NCBI GenBank assembly: GCA_902775075.1
Contig: CACYKX010000013.1
Location: 1-35,158 of the forward strand
Direction: 5' to 3'
Length of the DNA: 35,158 nt
Source of the DNA: an uncultured Prevotellaceae bacterium
Lineage (GTDB): Bacteria > Bacteroidota > Bacteroidia > Bacteroidales > Bacteroidaceae
Shown here: in pieces, positions 26,162 through 34,791 of the stretch
Position numbering within the stretch: position 1 is the stretch's first letter
How the letters are laid out: each line of letters begins with the position of its first letter
The notes under the pieces: generated by a model
The model's database searches: none
What the model saw: only the letters and a program-made list of their open reading frames with translations
What the model was told of the DNA's origin: nothing
Made by a program: the position numbers and the translations under genes

Positions 26162-26186
26162 CAGATGCAACCTTTATTTCTTTTTT
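26139..26186. terminator. Bidirectional terminator between SPFH and epimerase-like genes
   Basis: Perfect 14-bp stem AAATAAAGGTTGCA (26146-26159) with TGCAACCTTTATTT (26166-26179), 6-nt loop. T runs flank it on both strands. It ends the minus-strand SPFH transcript 21 nt past the stop codon. Confidence 0.8.
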
Positions 26187-26200
26187 ATCAAGGATTTTTT

Positions 26201-27154
26201 TCATTCACCCTTAAAGAGTTCCTTAATACCGCCTATACTGCCCATAAGATTACTTGACTCGTAAGGTAGGAATACGGTCTTGGTCTTATCGCCAGAAGCT
26301 ACCTCGTTGAGCATCTGGATATACTTCTGTGCCAACAGATAGTTGGCTGGGTTGGTACTCTTACCCACAGCCTCTGTAATTTTTCCGATGGCAATAGCTT
26401 CGGCTTCAGCTTTTCGGATGCGCGCCTGTGCTTCACCTTCAGCATTAAGGATAGCTTGCTGCTTAGCAGCTTCGGCCTTATTGATGATAGCGGCTTTATC
26501 ACCCTCAGACTGCAAAATCTGCGACTGCTTATTACCTTCACTGGTGAGAATAGCGGCACGCTTGTTACGCTCGGCTTGCATCTGCTTCTCCATGGCCTGA
26601 AGTACGCTCTGTGGAGGGGTGATATCTTGTAGCTCTACACGGTTTACCTTGATACCCCATTTGTTGGTGGCATCATCAAGCACACCACGAAGTTTGGTAT
26701 TGATGGTGTCTCGAGAGGTAAGGGTCTGGTCGAGTTCCATCTCACCAATGATGTTACGCAGAGTGGTCTGAGTAAGTTTCTCAATGGCGTTAGGCAGATT
26801 ATTGATTTCATAGACAGCCTTAAAAGGATCGACAATCTGAAAATAAAGCAAGGCATTGATCTGCATCTGGATATTATCCTTGGTGATCACGTTCTGACGA
26901 TCAAAGTCGTATACTTGCTCACGTAGGTCAATAGTATTGGTATATACATATCGACCATTCTTCATGGCCACAATTTCCTTGGCATGGTCGATGAACGGAA
27001 TGATGATATTGATACCCGGTTTAAGAGTGGCATAATATCTACCAAGTCGCTCAATAATTTTGGTTTCACTCTGGGGAATGATGACGATGGTCATCTTCAC
27101 AAAAATAAGTACCATCACTACGATGGCCACTAATACATAGGTTCCTATTTCCAT
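26201..27154 (-). CDS. SPFH/Band 7 membrane protein (stomatin-like)
   Basis: This 317-residue protein starts at the ATG at 27154; the frame extends further upstream but would overlap the NfeD gene. It has an N-terminal membrane segment (about 4-24, GTYVLVAIVVMVLIFVKMTIV), then a Band 7/SPFH domain (PQSETKIIERLGRYYATLKPGINIIIPF onward) and an Ala/Glu/Lys-rich coiled coil (about 200-265). Such proteins form membrane microdomain scaffolds and commonly pair with NfeD, as here (25 nt upstream). The role is assembly or quality control of membrane proteins by family knowledge. Confidence 0.9.
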   Translation of the reverse strand: MEIGTYVLVAIVVMVLIFVKMTIVIIPQSETKIIERLGRYYATLKPGINIIIPFIDHAKEIVAMKNGRYVYTNTIDLREQVYDFDRQNVITKDNIQMQINALLYFQIVDPFKAVYEINNLPNAIEKLTQTTLRNIIGEMELDQTLTSRDTINTKLRGVLDDATNKWGIKVNRVELQDITPPQSVLQAMEKQMQAERNKRAAILTSEGNKQSQILQSEGDKAAIINKAEAAKQQAILNAEGEAQARIRKAEAEAIAIGKITEAVGKSTNPANYLLAQKYIQMLNEVASGDKTKTVFLPYESSNLMGSIGGIKELFKGE

Positions 27155-27179
27155 AGCATGATTATATAAATGATGATTA

Positions 27180-27647
27180 TTAAACTTCTTCGACGGTGAC
27201 AATGATGGATTCACGATCGATGATTCTCACTCGCTTGCCCTTGACAATGGTCTCACCTCTAGATATAGCGCGCCATTGATCACCATCTACCTTGACATAT
27301 CCGGAATGATCGGGCTGGATGTCTTCAATAACTACGCCTTCACGACCTATCAAGGCATCTGCATTGCTCTCACGTTGTTCTCCTCTACGATGCAGACTCC
27401 TTACAAGACGTGGTCGAATGAGTCGGATACTCAACAAGGAGAATATTGCCCATACCAAAACTTGTAGCCAGAAAGGTAGACCGATGAGGGCTGCTACAAC
27501 GGCAAACAAACCGCCAATGGCGAAACAAGTGATGAAGAAATCGCCGGAGGTAAGCTCTAGAATGAGGCAAACAAAGATGCCTACAGCCCATAGTATCCAT
27601 AAACTGGATACTACGTGGCAAAGATTGAATGAAATAAAATCTATCAT
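27180..27647 (-). CDS. nfeD: NfeD family membrane protein
   Basis: This 155-residue protein has three or four hydrophobic helices in the first ~75 residues (SLWILWAVGIFVCLIL, FFITCFAIGGLFAVVAALIG, LQVLVWAIFSLLSIRL). A C-terminal OB-fold domain follows (about 90-155), with LIGREGVVIEDI and GYVKVDGDQWRAIS typical of NfeD. It lacks the ClpP-like protease domain of long NfeD forms. It sits immediately upstream of the SPFH gene and 44 nt after the M48 gene, so the three probably form one operon for membrane-protein quality control. Confidence 0.9.
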   Translation of the reverse strand: MIDFISFNLCHVVSSLWILWAVGIFVCLILELTSGDFFITCFAIGGLFAVVAALIGLPFWLQVLVWAIFSLLSIRLIRPRLVRSLHRRGEQRESNADALIGREGVVIEDIQPDHSGYVKVDGDQWRAISRGETIVKGKRVRIIDRESIIVTVEEV

Positions 27648-27691
27648 GGTTATATAGGTTTAATGTGTCGTAGTTATTGATATAATGCTTA

Positions 27692-28573
27692 CTAGCGTTT
27701 CTTGGTTGACTTCTTGCCAGATGTCTTCTTGGTTGAAGTTTTCTTTGTTGCTGTAGCTGACTTATAATAGGTCATAGCCTCTGCCATCTCACTCTGCAAT
27801 GCTTTTATACGCTTACTATCACTAGGATGGGTAGAGAAGATATCGCTGCTACCAGAACTAGACTTCTGTCCCATACGCTGCCAGAATGGTATGGCTTGTT
27901 GAGGGTCGTAACCTGCCATAGCTGCAAAGATAAGACCTAGATGGTCGGCTTCCAATTCGTTCTGCCGACTATATTTCAAATTACGGAACTGCGCATAACC
28001 ACTGGCAAGTTCTCCTGTGATCTTTCCTACATTCGCATCTCCCGTAATAGCACCGACAACGCTTGATCCTAAACCTATCAATGTGCTCTGATTCTGCTGC
28101 TTGGTAAGCAATTCGGCACTATGTTTTGCTACGGCATGAGCAATCTCATGACCCAAAACGATGGCAAGACAGGTTTCATTCTGGGTGTATGGAAGTAAAC
28201 CTTCGTATACTACGATTTTTCCACCAGGCATACACCATGCATTGGCTTCTTTATCCTGTACTAGATTGAACTCCCAATTGTAATTCTTTACATCTCCACT
28301 ATATCCGTTGTTATTCAGAAAATTCACTACGGCATTGGCCAATCGACTTCCTACACGCTGTACCATGGCTGTCTGCGAGGCATTCGTGCTCTTCTTGGCG
28401 GTTTTCATGAATTTCTGATATTCCTGAGTAGAAAGGCTCAATATCTGTTGATCATCGTAAGTAGAAGATATACGATGTGCACGTCCTGTAATAGGAACGG
28501 TTTGGGTGGTTCCACATGCACTCAACGTGAGTGCTGCAATAGCTGTAATTACTAAAACTTTTACTTTTTTCAT
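27692..28573 (-). CDS. M48 family lipoprotein metalloprotease
   Basis: This 293-residue protein has a lipoprotein signal (LSAC, C20), the zinc motif HEIAH (142-146) and a likely third zinc ligand in NELEAD (E208). The domain extends to about 260 (FSTHPSDSKRIKAL), and a Lys/Thr/Ser-rich tail of about 20 residues follows. It belongs to the LoiP/YggG-type peptidases that act in the periplasm on misfolded envelope proteins. It precedes nfeD by 44 nt and fits a membrane quality-control unit with NfeD and the SPFH protein. Confidence 0.92.
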   Translation of the reverse strand: MKKVKVLVITAIAALTLSACGTTQTVPITGRAHRISSTYDDQQILSLSTQEYQKFMKTAKKSTNASQTAMVQRVGSRLANAVVNFLNNNGYSGDVKNYNWEFNLVQDKEANAWCMPGGKIVVYEGLLPYTQNETCLAIVLGHEIAHAVAKHSAELLTKQQNQSTLIGLGSSVVGAITGDANVGKITGELASGYAQFRNLKYSRQNELEADHLGLIFAAMAGYDPQQAIPFWQRMGQKSSSGSSDIFSTHPSDSKRIKALQSEMAEAMTYYKSATATKKTSTKKTSGKKSTKKR

Positions 28574-28597
28574 CTTTCCCTAATTATGTATCTTATG

Positions 28598-28629
28598 CAA
28601 AGATAAGAAAAAAGTAAATAGGGACGCAA
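28598..28629 (-). promoter_or_regulatory. Promoter of the M48/NfeD/SPFH unit
   Basis: Minus-strand -33 TTG (28627-28629) and -7 TATCTTTG (28598-28605), 21-nt spacer. The start codon is 24 nt downstream. Confidence 0.65.
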
Positions 28630-28662
28630 CTGTTTACATGAAAATTTGATTATTATAGGCAT

Positions 28663-28693
28663 AAAAAAATCGCATACCCTAAAGATATGCGAT
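28663..28693 (-). terminator. Terminator of the 118-residue exported protein gene
   Basis: Stem ATCGCATA/TATGCGAT, followed by a run of T on the minus strand (TTTTTTTAT). It lies 37 nt past the stop codon. Confidence 0.85.
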
Positions 28694-28729
28694 CCTATTT
28701 ATTTCTCTCTCAAAAAGTTTTTCCTATTC

Positions 28730-29086
28730 TTACTTGATAATACCACGGTTTACCATTGTGGTATTAAGCAAAAGAAGATACTTACGATACTGACTCTTAG
28801 AAAGGATAGCGTGAGCATACTTCAAATCATTGAGAACAGCTTTGTTAACCTTAGCTTCTTTCTCGTCACCCTTCAAAGAAGCAGCGCTCATCAACTCAGC
28901 AGTGAAGTTCTTATGTACATCTTCAAGAGCTTCCTCCTGATCCATGTTCATACCTAAAGCATCAGCCAAACGATCCATGTTAACGTTCATGTTGTAAACT
29001 GCTGTTGCCTCTGTTGCCTCATCGGCTGCGAATGTAGCTGTTGTCATACTCAACATTGCTACTACTGCGATCATTAACTTCTTCAT
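28730..29086 (-). CDS. Small exported helical protein, 118 residues
   Basis: It has a signal peptide (1-20, MLSMTTATFA-A) followed by about 95 residues predicted helical and acidic in the first half (MDRLADALGMNMDQEEALEDVHKNF). The end is basic (LSKSQYRKYLLLLNTTMVNRGIIK). Size and helix spacing recall small periplasmic proteins such as Spy/CpxP, but no LTxxQ motif is present. It is monocistronic, with a promoter at 29209-29239, a ~115-nt leader and a strong terminator. Function unknown. Confidence 0.75.
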   Translation of the reverse strand: MKKLMIAVVAMLSMTTATFAADEATEATAVYNMNVNMDRLADALGMNMDQEEALEDVHKNFTAELMSAASLKGDEKEAKVNKAVLNDLKYAHAILSKSQYRKYLLLLNTTMVNRGIIK

Positions 29087-29208
29087 AATCTTTTTACCTT
29101 TGTGAGCTTCGCCTCATAGGACTCGCTCGTTAAACATTATCCTTGTGTCGCAAAATTATTCTATCTCTCTTACCTATATCGAGAGGCTTTATTTTTCTTT
29201 CGACATTG

Positions 29209-29239
29209 CAAAGATATGAACTATTTATTTATCTCGCAA
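29209..29239 (-). promoter_or_regulatory. Promoter of the 118-residue exported protein gene
   Basis: Minus-strand -33 TTG (29237-29239) and -7 TATCTTTG (29209-29216), 20-nt spacer. A second TAATTTTG at 29151-29158 is possible but lacks a -33 element. Confidence 0.6.
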
Positions 29240-29253
29240 GCTATTTATCAGAT

Positions 29254-29267
29254 TGTTTGCGCAAACA
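29254..29267. promoter_or_regulatory. Perfect 14-bp palindrome in a divergent promoter region
   Basis: TGTTTGC-GCAAACA lies just upstream of the minus-strand promoter at 29209-29239 and about 200 bp upstream of the plus-strand SlyD promoter. It could be an operator or activator site. Otherwise 29268-29467 holds no gene or clear signal. Confidence 0.35.
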
Positions 29268-29467
29268 GCATACTTTCTTGATATAAATCAACGGGTATAA
29301 CTTACATTTTGATATATTTACCTATATTTTGATACTTATTCGTAGAAATGACACGTCATCAACTTACCATCTACAAAGGGTGAATATGATTCTATTGTTT
29401 ATATAGGCCGAAAAAATAGGGTATGATATATAATAAGGTGTAATATCTAGCTTTTTTCATCTATTTC

Positions 29468-29499
29468 TTTGGTTTTATAGCTAAATAACCGTACCTTTG
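29468..29499 (+). promoter_or_regulatory. Promoter of slyD-aroC
   Basis: -33 TTTG (29468-29471) and -7 TACCTTTG (29492-29499), 20-nt spacer. This places the transcription start near 29506 and supports the ATG at 29527. Confidence 0.8.
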
Positions 29500-29526
29500 C
29501 ACAAATCAAAAAATATAGAAATCATA

Positions 29527-30144
29527 ATGGATAATAAAACCAACAAGTACATCGCAGCTCAATATAAGCTGTATGACGTGACCGATGGCAAGTCGGAACT
29601 AGTCGAGGAAACTACAGACAACCGTCCTTTCGACTTCATCTCTGGCTTGGGTATCACTATCCCTGCCTTCGAGGAGGCTGTGGTAAACCTGAACAAAGGT
29701 GATAACTTTGAAATTGAATTGAAACCAGAAGAGGCTTACGGTCCTCACGTCGATGAACGTATACTCGATTTGGATAAGAATATCTTCTGCATTGATGGCA
29801 AATTTGATACTGAACATATCAAGGTGGGCGCTATCGTTCCTCTTCAAAATGCTGACGGTAACAGATTTAACGGTGTTGTGCTGGAGATTGGCGAAAATAC
29901 TGTAAAAATCGATTTAAACCATCCTCTTGCTGGGCGCACTCTCCTATTTAAGGGGTCAATCTCTGAAAGTCGCTTAGCTACTAACGAAGAGGTGGCTCAA
30001 TATATTAGTGCCATCAACGGAGAAGGTGAGGGTTGTAGCGGAAACTGCGGTCACTGTGGCGGTCATCATCACGAAAATGGTGAAGGATGCTGCGGCGGAA
30101 ACGGTGATGGAGAGGGCTGCAACTGTGGCGGACATTGCCACTAA
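29527..30144 (+). CDS. slyD: FKBP-type peptidyl-prolyl isomerase, SlyD-like
   Basis: This 205-residue cytoplasmic protein starts at the ATG downstream of the promoter; an in-frame TTG at 29497 lies within the promoter and is rejected. Residues 1-150 are a SlyD-type FKBP domain with inserted flap (YDVTDGKSELVEET, FDFISGLGITIPAFEEAV, KPEEAYGPHVDERI, HPLAGRTLLFKG). The last ~40 residues are very rich in Cys, His and Gly (GNCGHCGGHHHENG, CCGGNGDGEGCNCGGHCH), a metal-binding tail like that of E. coli SlyD. It probably combines proline isomerase, chaperone and Ni/Zn-binding roles. AroC follows 40 nt downstream. Confidence 0.92.
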   Translation: MDNKTNKYIAAQYKLYDVTDGKSELVEETTDNRPFDFISGLGITIPAFEEAVVNLNKGDNFEIELKPEEAYGPHVDERILDLDKNIFCIDGKFDTEHIKVGAIVPLQNADGNRFNGVVLEIGENTVKIDLNHPLAGRTLLFKGSISESRLATNEEVAQYISAINGEGEGCSGNCGHCGGHHHENGEGCCGGNGDGEGCNCGGHCH

Positions 30145-30170
30145 TCATTCATAGAAATAACCATTAAAAA

Positions 30171-30177
30171 AAGGAGG
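30171..30177 (+). promoter_or_regulatory. Strong Shine-Dalgarno site of aroC
   Basis: AAGGAGG, 7 nt before the ATG. Such a near-perfect site is unusual for Bacteroidota genes and stands out from the A-rich starts elsewhere in the window. Confidence 0.75.
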
Positions 30178-30184
30178 AACAGAT

Positions 30185-31261
30185 ATGCGGAACACATTTG
30201 GCAACGTATTCACGCTAACGACATTTGGGGAAAGCCACGGCATCGCAGTAGGTGGTATCGTTGATGGCTTCCCCGCTGGCATCGATATCGACTTGGATTT
30301 CGTACAAAAAGAATTAAACCGAAGACGACCAGGACAAAGTCATATCACAACAGGAAGGAATGAACCTGATAAGGTGGAATTCCTAAGTGGTATCTTCGAA
30401 GGTAAATCTACAGGAACACCTATTGCCTTCGAAGTGAGAAATACGAACCAGCACTCACAAGATTACGAGAATATGCGCAGTCTGTTCCGCCCTTCTCATG
30501 CTGATTTTACCTATTATAATAAATATGGTATACGCGACCATCGCGGAGGTGGACGCTCATCGGCTCGCATCACTATCGCAAGATGTGTGGCGGGGGCCTT
30601 GGCCAAACTGGCTTTGCGACAATTAGGGATCTCGGTGTGGGCATATACTTCACAGGTAGGCAATATTGCACTCGATAGGGATTATACTAAATATGACCTG
30701 AATAAAATCGAAGATAACATTGTTAGATGCCCTGATGCGGAAAAAGCCAAAGAGATGGAAGACCTTATCGCTTCCGTAAAGGCTGACGGAGATACTATAG
30801 GAGGTGTCATCACTGGCGTCATCAAAGGATGCCCCGTAGGTCTGGGAGAACCAGAATTCGACAAATTACATGCACAACTAGGAGCTGCAATGCTCGGTAT
30901 CAATGCAGTGAAAGGCTTTGAATACGGGGATGGATTCTGTGGAATTACCGCTCGTGGTAGTGAACAAAATGATGTTTTTATCAATGATGGCAACGGAATT
31001 TCTACCATCACAAATCATAGTGGAGGTATACAGGGTGGCATCAGTAATGGACAAGATATTTACTTCAGAGTGGCTTTCAAACCTGTGGCTACACTTCTAA
31101 GAGAACAAGATACGGTGGACATAAAAGGAAATGCTACACAACTGACTGCCCGTGGCCGACATGATCCTTGTGTCTTGCCAAGGGCTGTGCCTATCGTAGA
31201 ATCGATGGCTGCAATGGTTATTTTAGATAATTTCCTTCTAAACAAGACCATTAAACTATAA
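30185..31261 (+). CDS. aroC: Chorismate synthase
   Basis: This 358-residue enzyme converts 5-enolpyruvylshikimate 3-phosphate to chorismate using reduced FMN. Signature segments are TFGESHG (11-17), RRRPGQS, the [11 protein letters not shown] segment, and [13 protein letters not shown]. Length matches the family. It is cotranscribed with the SlyD-like gene and not with the Phe/Tyr operon 20 kb away, whose first branch-point substrate it produces. Confidence 0.96.
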   Translation: MRNTFGNVFTLTTFGESHGIAVGGIVDGFPAGIDIDLDFVQKELNRRRPGQSHITTGRNEPDKVEFLSGIFEGKSTGTPIAFEVRNTNQHSQDYENMRSLFRPSHADFTYYNKYGIRDHRGGGRSSARITIARCVAGALAKLALRQLGISVWAYTSQVGNIALDRDYTKYDLNKIEDNIVRCPDAEKAKEMEDLIASVKADGDTIGGVITGVIKGCPVGLGEPEFDKLHAQLGAAMLGINAVKGFEYGDGFCGITARGSEQNDVFINDGNGISTITNHSGGIQGGISNGQDIYFRVAFKPVATLLREQDTVDIKGNATQLTARGRHDPCVLPRAVPIVESMAAMVILDNFLLNKTIKL

Positions 31262-31320
31262 AAAGAAAACAATAAATCACTTTTTCCCTTTTCTATAAGG
31301 GGATTATAAGAAAAAATCAT

Positions 31321-31328
31321 TATATTTG
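31321..31328 (+). promoter_or_regulatory. -7 box of candidate small RNA
   Basis: TATATTTG in the gap between the convergent aroC and pyrD genes. No exact -33 TTTG is present at 20 nt. Confidence 0.4.
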
Positions 31329-31333
31329 CATTA

Positions 31334-31431
31334 AACTTATGGGGACTTGAGAAAGTCGCACATAATGTTTAGTTAAGTCTAGTTTAGTTTTTGTGTTGGT
31401 TGGGGCAGCCTTTATGGTTGCCCCATTTTTT
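31334..31431 (+). ncRNA. Candidate small RNA of about 100 nt
   Basis: After the -7 box comes a hairpin GACTT-GAGA-AAGTC (31344-31357) with a GNRA tetraloop, then about 40 nt of unpaired T/A/G-rich sequence, then a strong terminator. No open reading frame is present (the only early ATG hits a stop after three codons). The layout is typical of a bacterial trans-acting small RNA. Confidence 0.4.
31401..31431 (+). terminator. Strong terminator downstream of aroC
   Basis: 10-bp stem TGGGGCAGCC/GGTTGCCCCA with a 5-nt loop and six T residues. It ends either the aroC transcript or the candidate small RNA. Confidence 0.88.
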
Positions 31432-31440
31432 ATCTACTAA

Positions 31441-32349
31441 CTATTGTATCGTACCTATAATTTCATTTACATCCTTCACACCATGGGCATCAAGCCATTC
31501 ATTGATACCGTCTTTTACCTTCTTGGTAACTGCTGGATCGATGAAGTTGGCTGTACCTATCTCTATCGCCGTAGCACCACACATCAGGAATTCTATGGCA
31601 TCCTTGGCATTACAGATTCCTCCAAGGCCTACTACAGGAATTTTAACAGCATGGGCAACATCGTAAACCATACGAAGAGCTACAGGCTTTACAGCTGGTC
31701 CACTCAATCCTCCTGTACGAATACTCAATACAGGTTTACGCTTTTCGATGTCTACAGCCATTCCCATCAGGGTGTTAATTAACGAAACACTGTCTGCGCC
31801 TTCAGCCTCACAGGCACGCGCAATATCGGCAATATTGGTAACATTCGGTGACAACTTCACTATCATCGTCTTATGATATACCTTGCGTACCGCTTTTACG
31901 ACACTGGCAGCTCCCTCACAAGTAACACCAAAAGCCATCCCACCAGACTTTACATTAGGACACGAGATATTAACCTCAATGGCAGGAATCTTATCCAACA
32001 TTGCGATTTTCTCTGCGCAAGCTGCATAAGTTTCTGGCGAATTCCCACTCACATTCACAATCATATTGGTATCTATATTCTGAATCTGAGGATAAATATT
32101 CTCGCAGAAATAATCTACACCTTTATTCTGAAGTCCTACACAATTAAGCATTCCTTGGGCCGTCTCTGCCAATCTAGGATAATCATTTCCCTGACGTGGC
32201 TCCAGCGTGGTACCTTTTACAATAATGCCACCTAGTTCATCCAATGGAACAAAGTCAGCAAACTCAAGACCATAGCCGAATGTACCCGATGCTGTCATTA
32301 CTGGATTCTTAAGTTCCAGTTCATTTATCTTTACATTTAGATTTGCCAT
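31441..32349 (-). CDS. pyrD: Dihydroorotate dehydrogenase, class 1B catalytic subunit
   Basis: This 302-residue FMN enzyme oxidises dihydroorotate to orotate in pyrimidine synthesis. It has [10 protein letters not shown] (18-27), NCVGLQNKG (69-77) and the catalytic cysteine in [11 protein letters not shown] (C130), with FMN-binding [15 protein letters not shown] and [10 protein letters not shown] near the C-terminus. Class 1B is indicated by the active-site Cys and by the adjacent pyrK, whose 3' end overlaps its start by 13 nt. Confidence 0.95.
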   Translation of the reverse strand: MANLNVKINELELKNPVMTASGTFGYGLEFADFVPLDELGGIIVKGTTLEPRQGNDYPRLAETAQGMLNCVGLQNKGVDYFCENIYPQIQNIDTNMIVNVSGNSPETYAACAEKIAMLDKIPAIEVNISCPNVKSGGMAFGVTCEGAASVVKAVRKVYHKTMIVKLSPNVTNIADIARACEAEGADSVSLINTLMGMAVDIEKRKPVLSIRTGGLSGPAVKPVALRMVYDVAHAVKIPVVGLGGICNAKDAIEFLMCGATAIEIGTANFIDPAVTKKVKDGINEWLDAHGVKDVNEIIGTIQ

Positions 32350-33113
32350 GATAATTGATTAATATTAAACACAGGACCTTCCTTACATACACACAGATTA
32401 CCCTTAGTAGTCTTCTCAACACAGCATAGACAAGCACCTAATCCGCATGCCATCATGTTCTCTAATGATGCCTCACAATTGATATTCTCGGAATGGGCAT
32501 ATCGAGCCACACTTACCATCATCGGCTTAGGACCACAAGTAGAAATCTGATCAAACTTTTCTTGTCGCAAAATCGAATGATCGGTCACAAATCCTTTCTC
32601 ACCAGCAGAGGCATCTTCTGTAGTAATATACACTCGGCCATACTTTCTAAAAAGGTCAACTTCTAGTAGGTCTGAAGCTGAACGAGCTCCCAAAAGGAAA
32701 ACAGGTTCTGCTCCATAATCTCTAATAAGTTTACCAAAATAGAGAAGTGGGGCAACACCAACACCACCACCTACTAGAAGAATCTTTTGACTTTTAGAGG
32801 TTGGCATTGTAAATCCATTACCCAAAGGAAGAACACAATTCAGTTTATCTCCTTCCTGAAGTTTTGATAACTGTCGGGTTCCCTCACCAATTGAAGCAAC
32901 GAGTAACCAGAGTTGATTATGTTCACGATCGACAAAGTGGATAGAAATCGGACGGCGTAGAAATGTATCTTGAGAATGATCGACACGGACTTCTACAAAT
33001 TGTCCAGGTAACATCTCCGGTAGAGGCTTTGAGTCGGTTAATTTTATAAGCACATGCTTATCACTTAATGCTTCTACAGAGACTACTTGAAGGTCTAGAA
33101 TATATTTCTTCAT
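32337..33113 (-). CDS. pyrK: Dihydroorotate dehydrogenase electron-transfer subunit
   Basis: This 258-residue protein starts at the ATG at 33113; the frame is open further upstream but that part lies beyond the promoter. It has an FAD-binding barrel ([19 protein letters not shown]), an NAD-binding fold ([17 protein letters not shown]) and a C-terminal 2Fe-2S cluster region ([28 protein letters not shown]). It passes electrons from the PyrD FMN to NAD+. Together with PyrD it forms the class 1B complex. Confidence 0.94.
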   Translation of the reverse strand: MKKYILDLQVVSVEALSDKHVLIKLTDSKPLPEMLPGQFVEVRVDHSQDTFLRRPISIHFVDREHNQLWLLVASIGEGTRQLSKLQEGDKLNCVLPLGNGFTMPTSKSQKILLVGGGVGVAPLLYFGKLIRDYGAEPVFLLGARSASDLLEVDLFRKYGRVYITTEDASAGEKGFVTDHSILRQEKFDQISTCGPKPMMVSVARYAHSENINCEASLENMMACGLGACLCCVEKTTKGNLCVCKEGPVFNINQLSWQI

Positions 33114-33135
33114 TTTTAATATATAGAAGTTTTTG

Positions 33136-33166
33136 CAAAGGTAGTGCAATTCATAGGAAATACAAA
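33136..33166 (-). promoter_or_regulatory. Promoter of pyrK-pyrD
   Basis: Minus-strand -33 TTTG (33163-33166) and -7 TACCTTTG (33136-33143), 19-nt spacer. Its position supports the pyrK start at 33113. The AT-rich stretch from about 33170 to 33415 holds no gene I can support. Confidence 0.8.
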
Positions 33167-33415
33167 ATAAAAAACAACTTTTATTTATTCGACATATTTG
33201 CCATAAGATGATATCTAGGGAGAAAAAACATGTTGTACCTATATATAATATAGACTTAAAAAAAATGAAAACCCGAAGCATTTTATCCAATTCATTAATG
33301 AAGAGTAAATCGCCTTGAGAAATATCTACATCTTTATTTCCAAGAATAAAAAGTATAAGAAATATAGGTGCCCAATTCACTCTTTAATATGCCACACGAA
33401 TATAGTATAGGAAAT

Positions 33416-33443
33416 AAAAAGAGGCACCTAAAAAAGATGCCTC
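33416..33443 (-). terminator. Terminator of the XRE regulator gene
   Basis: GAGGCA (33421-33426) pairs with TGCCTC (33438-33443); on the minus strand the stem is followed by TTTTTATTT. Confidence 0.8.
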
Positions 33444-33492
33444 ATAATAAGATTTATAATAGAGAGATTATAGTTTTCTAGAAGGAACCAAA

Positions 33493-33966
33493 TTACTTTT
33501 TGGGAACAAAGATCTCAATAGTGTTATCATCGTATATAACTTGAATTGATGCAACTTTTCTTTGCGGTTTGTCAATAATTTTAACCACAGTATTATTAAC
33601 TTTTTTAGGTGTAGATTGTACACCTCGCATATTAGGAGCATTGTAAGTTGACTCAGAAGATGGTAAATCCTCACCACCAAAATCAATGGTAGGTTCTATA
33701 ATAGGCTCATCCTGGTCAGCAGTAACAGGAGTAGAAGACTGGCTAGGTTGCTCTGGGGAATTAAACATTGATCCTGATCCAAACATCAACCAATTAAGAT
33801 TAATATTAGGAAATGTATTCTTAATGGCTTCGACATGATTCAAAGTTGGTTTTGTACGACCTTTAAAAATACTGCTAAGTGATGCTGCTGAAATTCCAGT
33901 AGCATTCGCGAACAATTGTTGATTCATATGTTGGCTCTCCATGAGCTCTCTAATTCTATCTTGCAT
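33493..33966 (-). CDS. XRE-family helix-turn-helix regulator
   Basis: This 157-residue protein has a Cro/CI-type DNA-binding domain at residues 1-65 (MNQQLFANATGISAASLSSIFKGRTKPTL, then IKNTFPNINLNWLMFGSGSM). A Ser/Pro/Gln/Glu-rich linker follows (about 68-110), then a short basic, beta-like end (VVKIIDKPQRKVASIQVIYDDNTIEIFVPKK). It is monocistronic with its own terminator. A palindrome just upstream (33986-34001) is a plausible autoregulatory operator. There is no phage gene nearby, so it is probably a chromosomal regulator of unknown targets. Confidence 0.85.
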   Translation of the reverse strand: MQDRIRELMESQHMNQQLFANATGISAASLSSIFKGRTKPTLNHVEAIKNTFPNINLNWLMFGSGSMFNSPEQPSQSSTPVTADQDEPIIEPTIDFGGEDLPSSESTYNAPNMRGVQSTPKKVNNTVVKIIDKPQRKVASIQVIYDDNTIEIFVPKK

Positions 33967-33985
33967 AACTCAAATTTTAGTAGTT

Positions 33986-34001
33986 TGGTCTATTATGACC
34001 A
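33986..34001. promoter_or_regulatory. Possible operator: 16-bp inverted repeat
   Basis: TGGTC-TATTAT-GACCA lies 20 bp upstream of the XRE regulator start, next to an imperfect minus-strand -7 box (TAAAATTTG at 33971-33979). Spacing fits a dimer-binding site. Confidence 0.5.
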
Positions 34002-34744
34002 GTTTTTTATTGACTTTACAAAGGTAAAACAAAAAAATGGAATAAACAACAAATCTTGAAATTATTTTCATTTTTATAATTCGCATTTATACTTTTTAAT
34101 TCATGAATTTAAATATTATAATCTGAGTTTTTACGTTTTACTTTTATAAATTTAAATTTTAAGATCGTAAAGTATATATAACCCTTTATATAGAGCTTTT
34201 AGCTAACTAACTGGTTTATAAATAGGTATTTATGGGGTTATAAACTATAAAACGTAAAATATGCACAATAATGGCTTAATTTTGTTACGATTTCTACGCT
34301 ACCACATCAATTTAGCTACATAAAGTACTGGTTTCTAGCATATTACGTCTTATAAGCTCATATTGTATATTTATGATTTTAAATATTTAAATGTTGATTT
34401 ATTGTTTTATATATTAATATTATACGATGATATATTATGTTCAATTCTTTAAATTTACATTTTAAAAATATAAATTCTATTTTTGTTTTCAAAATACAAA
34501 ACCTAAATGGTTTAGAATATTAAATCTTAATAAGTGTTAAACGTAAATAATTGACTCTGTTTTTAAAGCCAAAAATCCATTTTGAAGATTCTCAAAACAA
34601 GTACCCACAACGCTTACAAATACGCGAATTTTGAGAAGGTAAAAACTCCGTAACCTCCCTATTTTACAGGAAGTTAGTTCCTTTTTAGCCCTATAAGAAA
34701 ATACTTCTATTAGCTCTAAAATAGTGCTTAAAAGGCCGACTTAA
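34002..34744. other. AT-rich intergenic stretch without a recognisable gene
   Basis: About 740 bp, markedly richer in A and T than its surroundings, with stops in all frames at short intervals. I see scattered short inverted repeats (for example TTCTCAAAA at 34589-34597 with TTTTGAGAA at 34629-34637, and AGGAA/TTCCT near 34669-34683 followed by T residues) and chance-level TAnnTTTG matches. No RNA gene or protein can be supported. Confidence 0.7.
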
Positions 34745-34791
34745 GCATAAAAAAGGCCCGATTTTAGATATTTTTGACCTAAAATCGGGCT
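34745..34791 (-). terminator. Terminator of holA
   Basis: Perfect 12-bp stem GCCCGATTTTAG (34756-34767) with CTAAAATCGGGC (34779-34790); on the minus strand TTTTTT follows. It lies about 60 nt past the holA stop. Confidence 0.85.

Noticed and set aside
27155..27214. Upstream extension of the SPFH protein
   Set aside because: It would overlap the NfeD gene and add 20 polar residues before the membrane segment; the ATG at 27154 fits better.
29497..29526. TTG start ten codons before the SlyD ATG
   Set aside because: It lies within the -7 promoter box, upstream of the predicted transcription start.
33114..33380. Upstream extension of PyrK by 89 residues
   Set aside because: The extension crosses a consensus promoter (33136-33166) and is hydrophobic, unlike the family's N-terminus.
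33493..33966. XRE regulator as part of a prophage
   Set aside because: No integrase, structural or lysis genes are nearby; core genes (pyrKD, holA) flank it.
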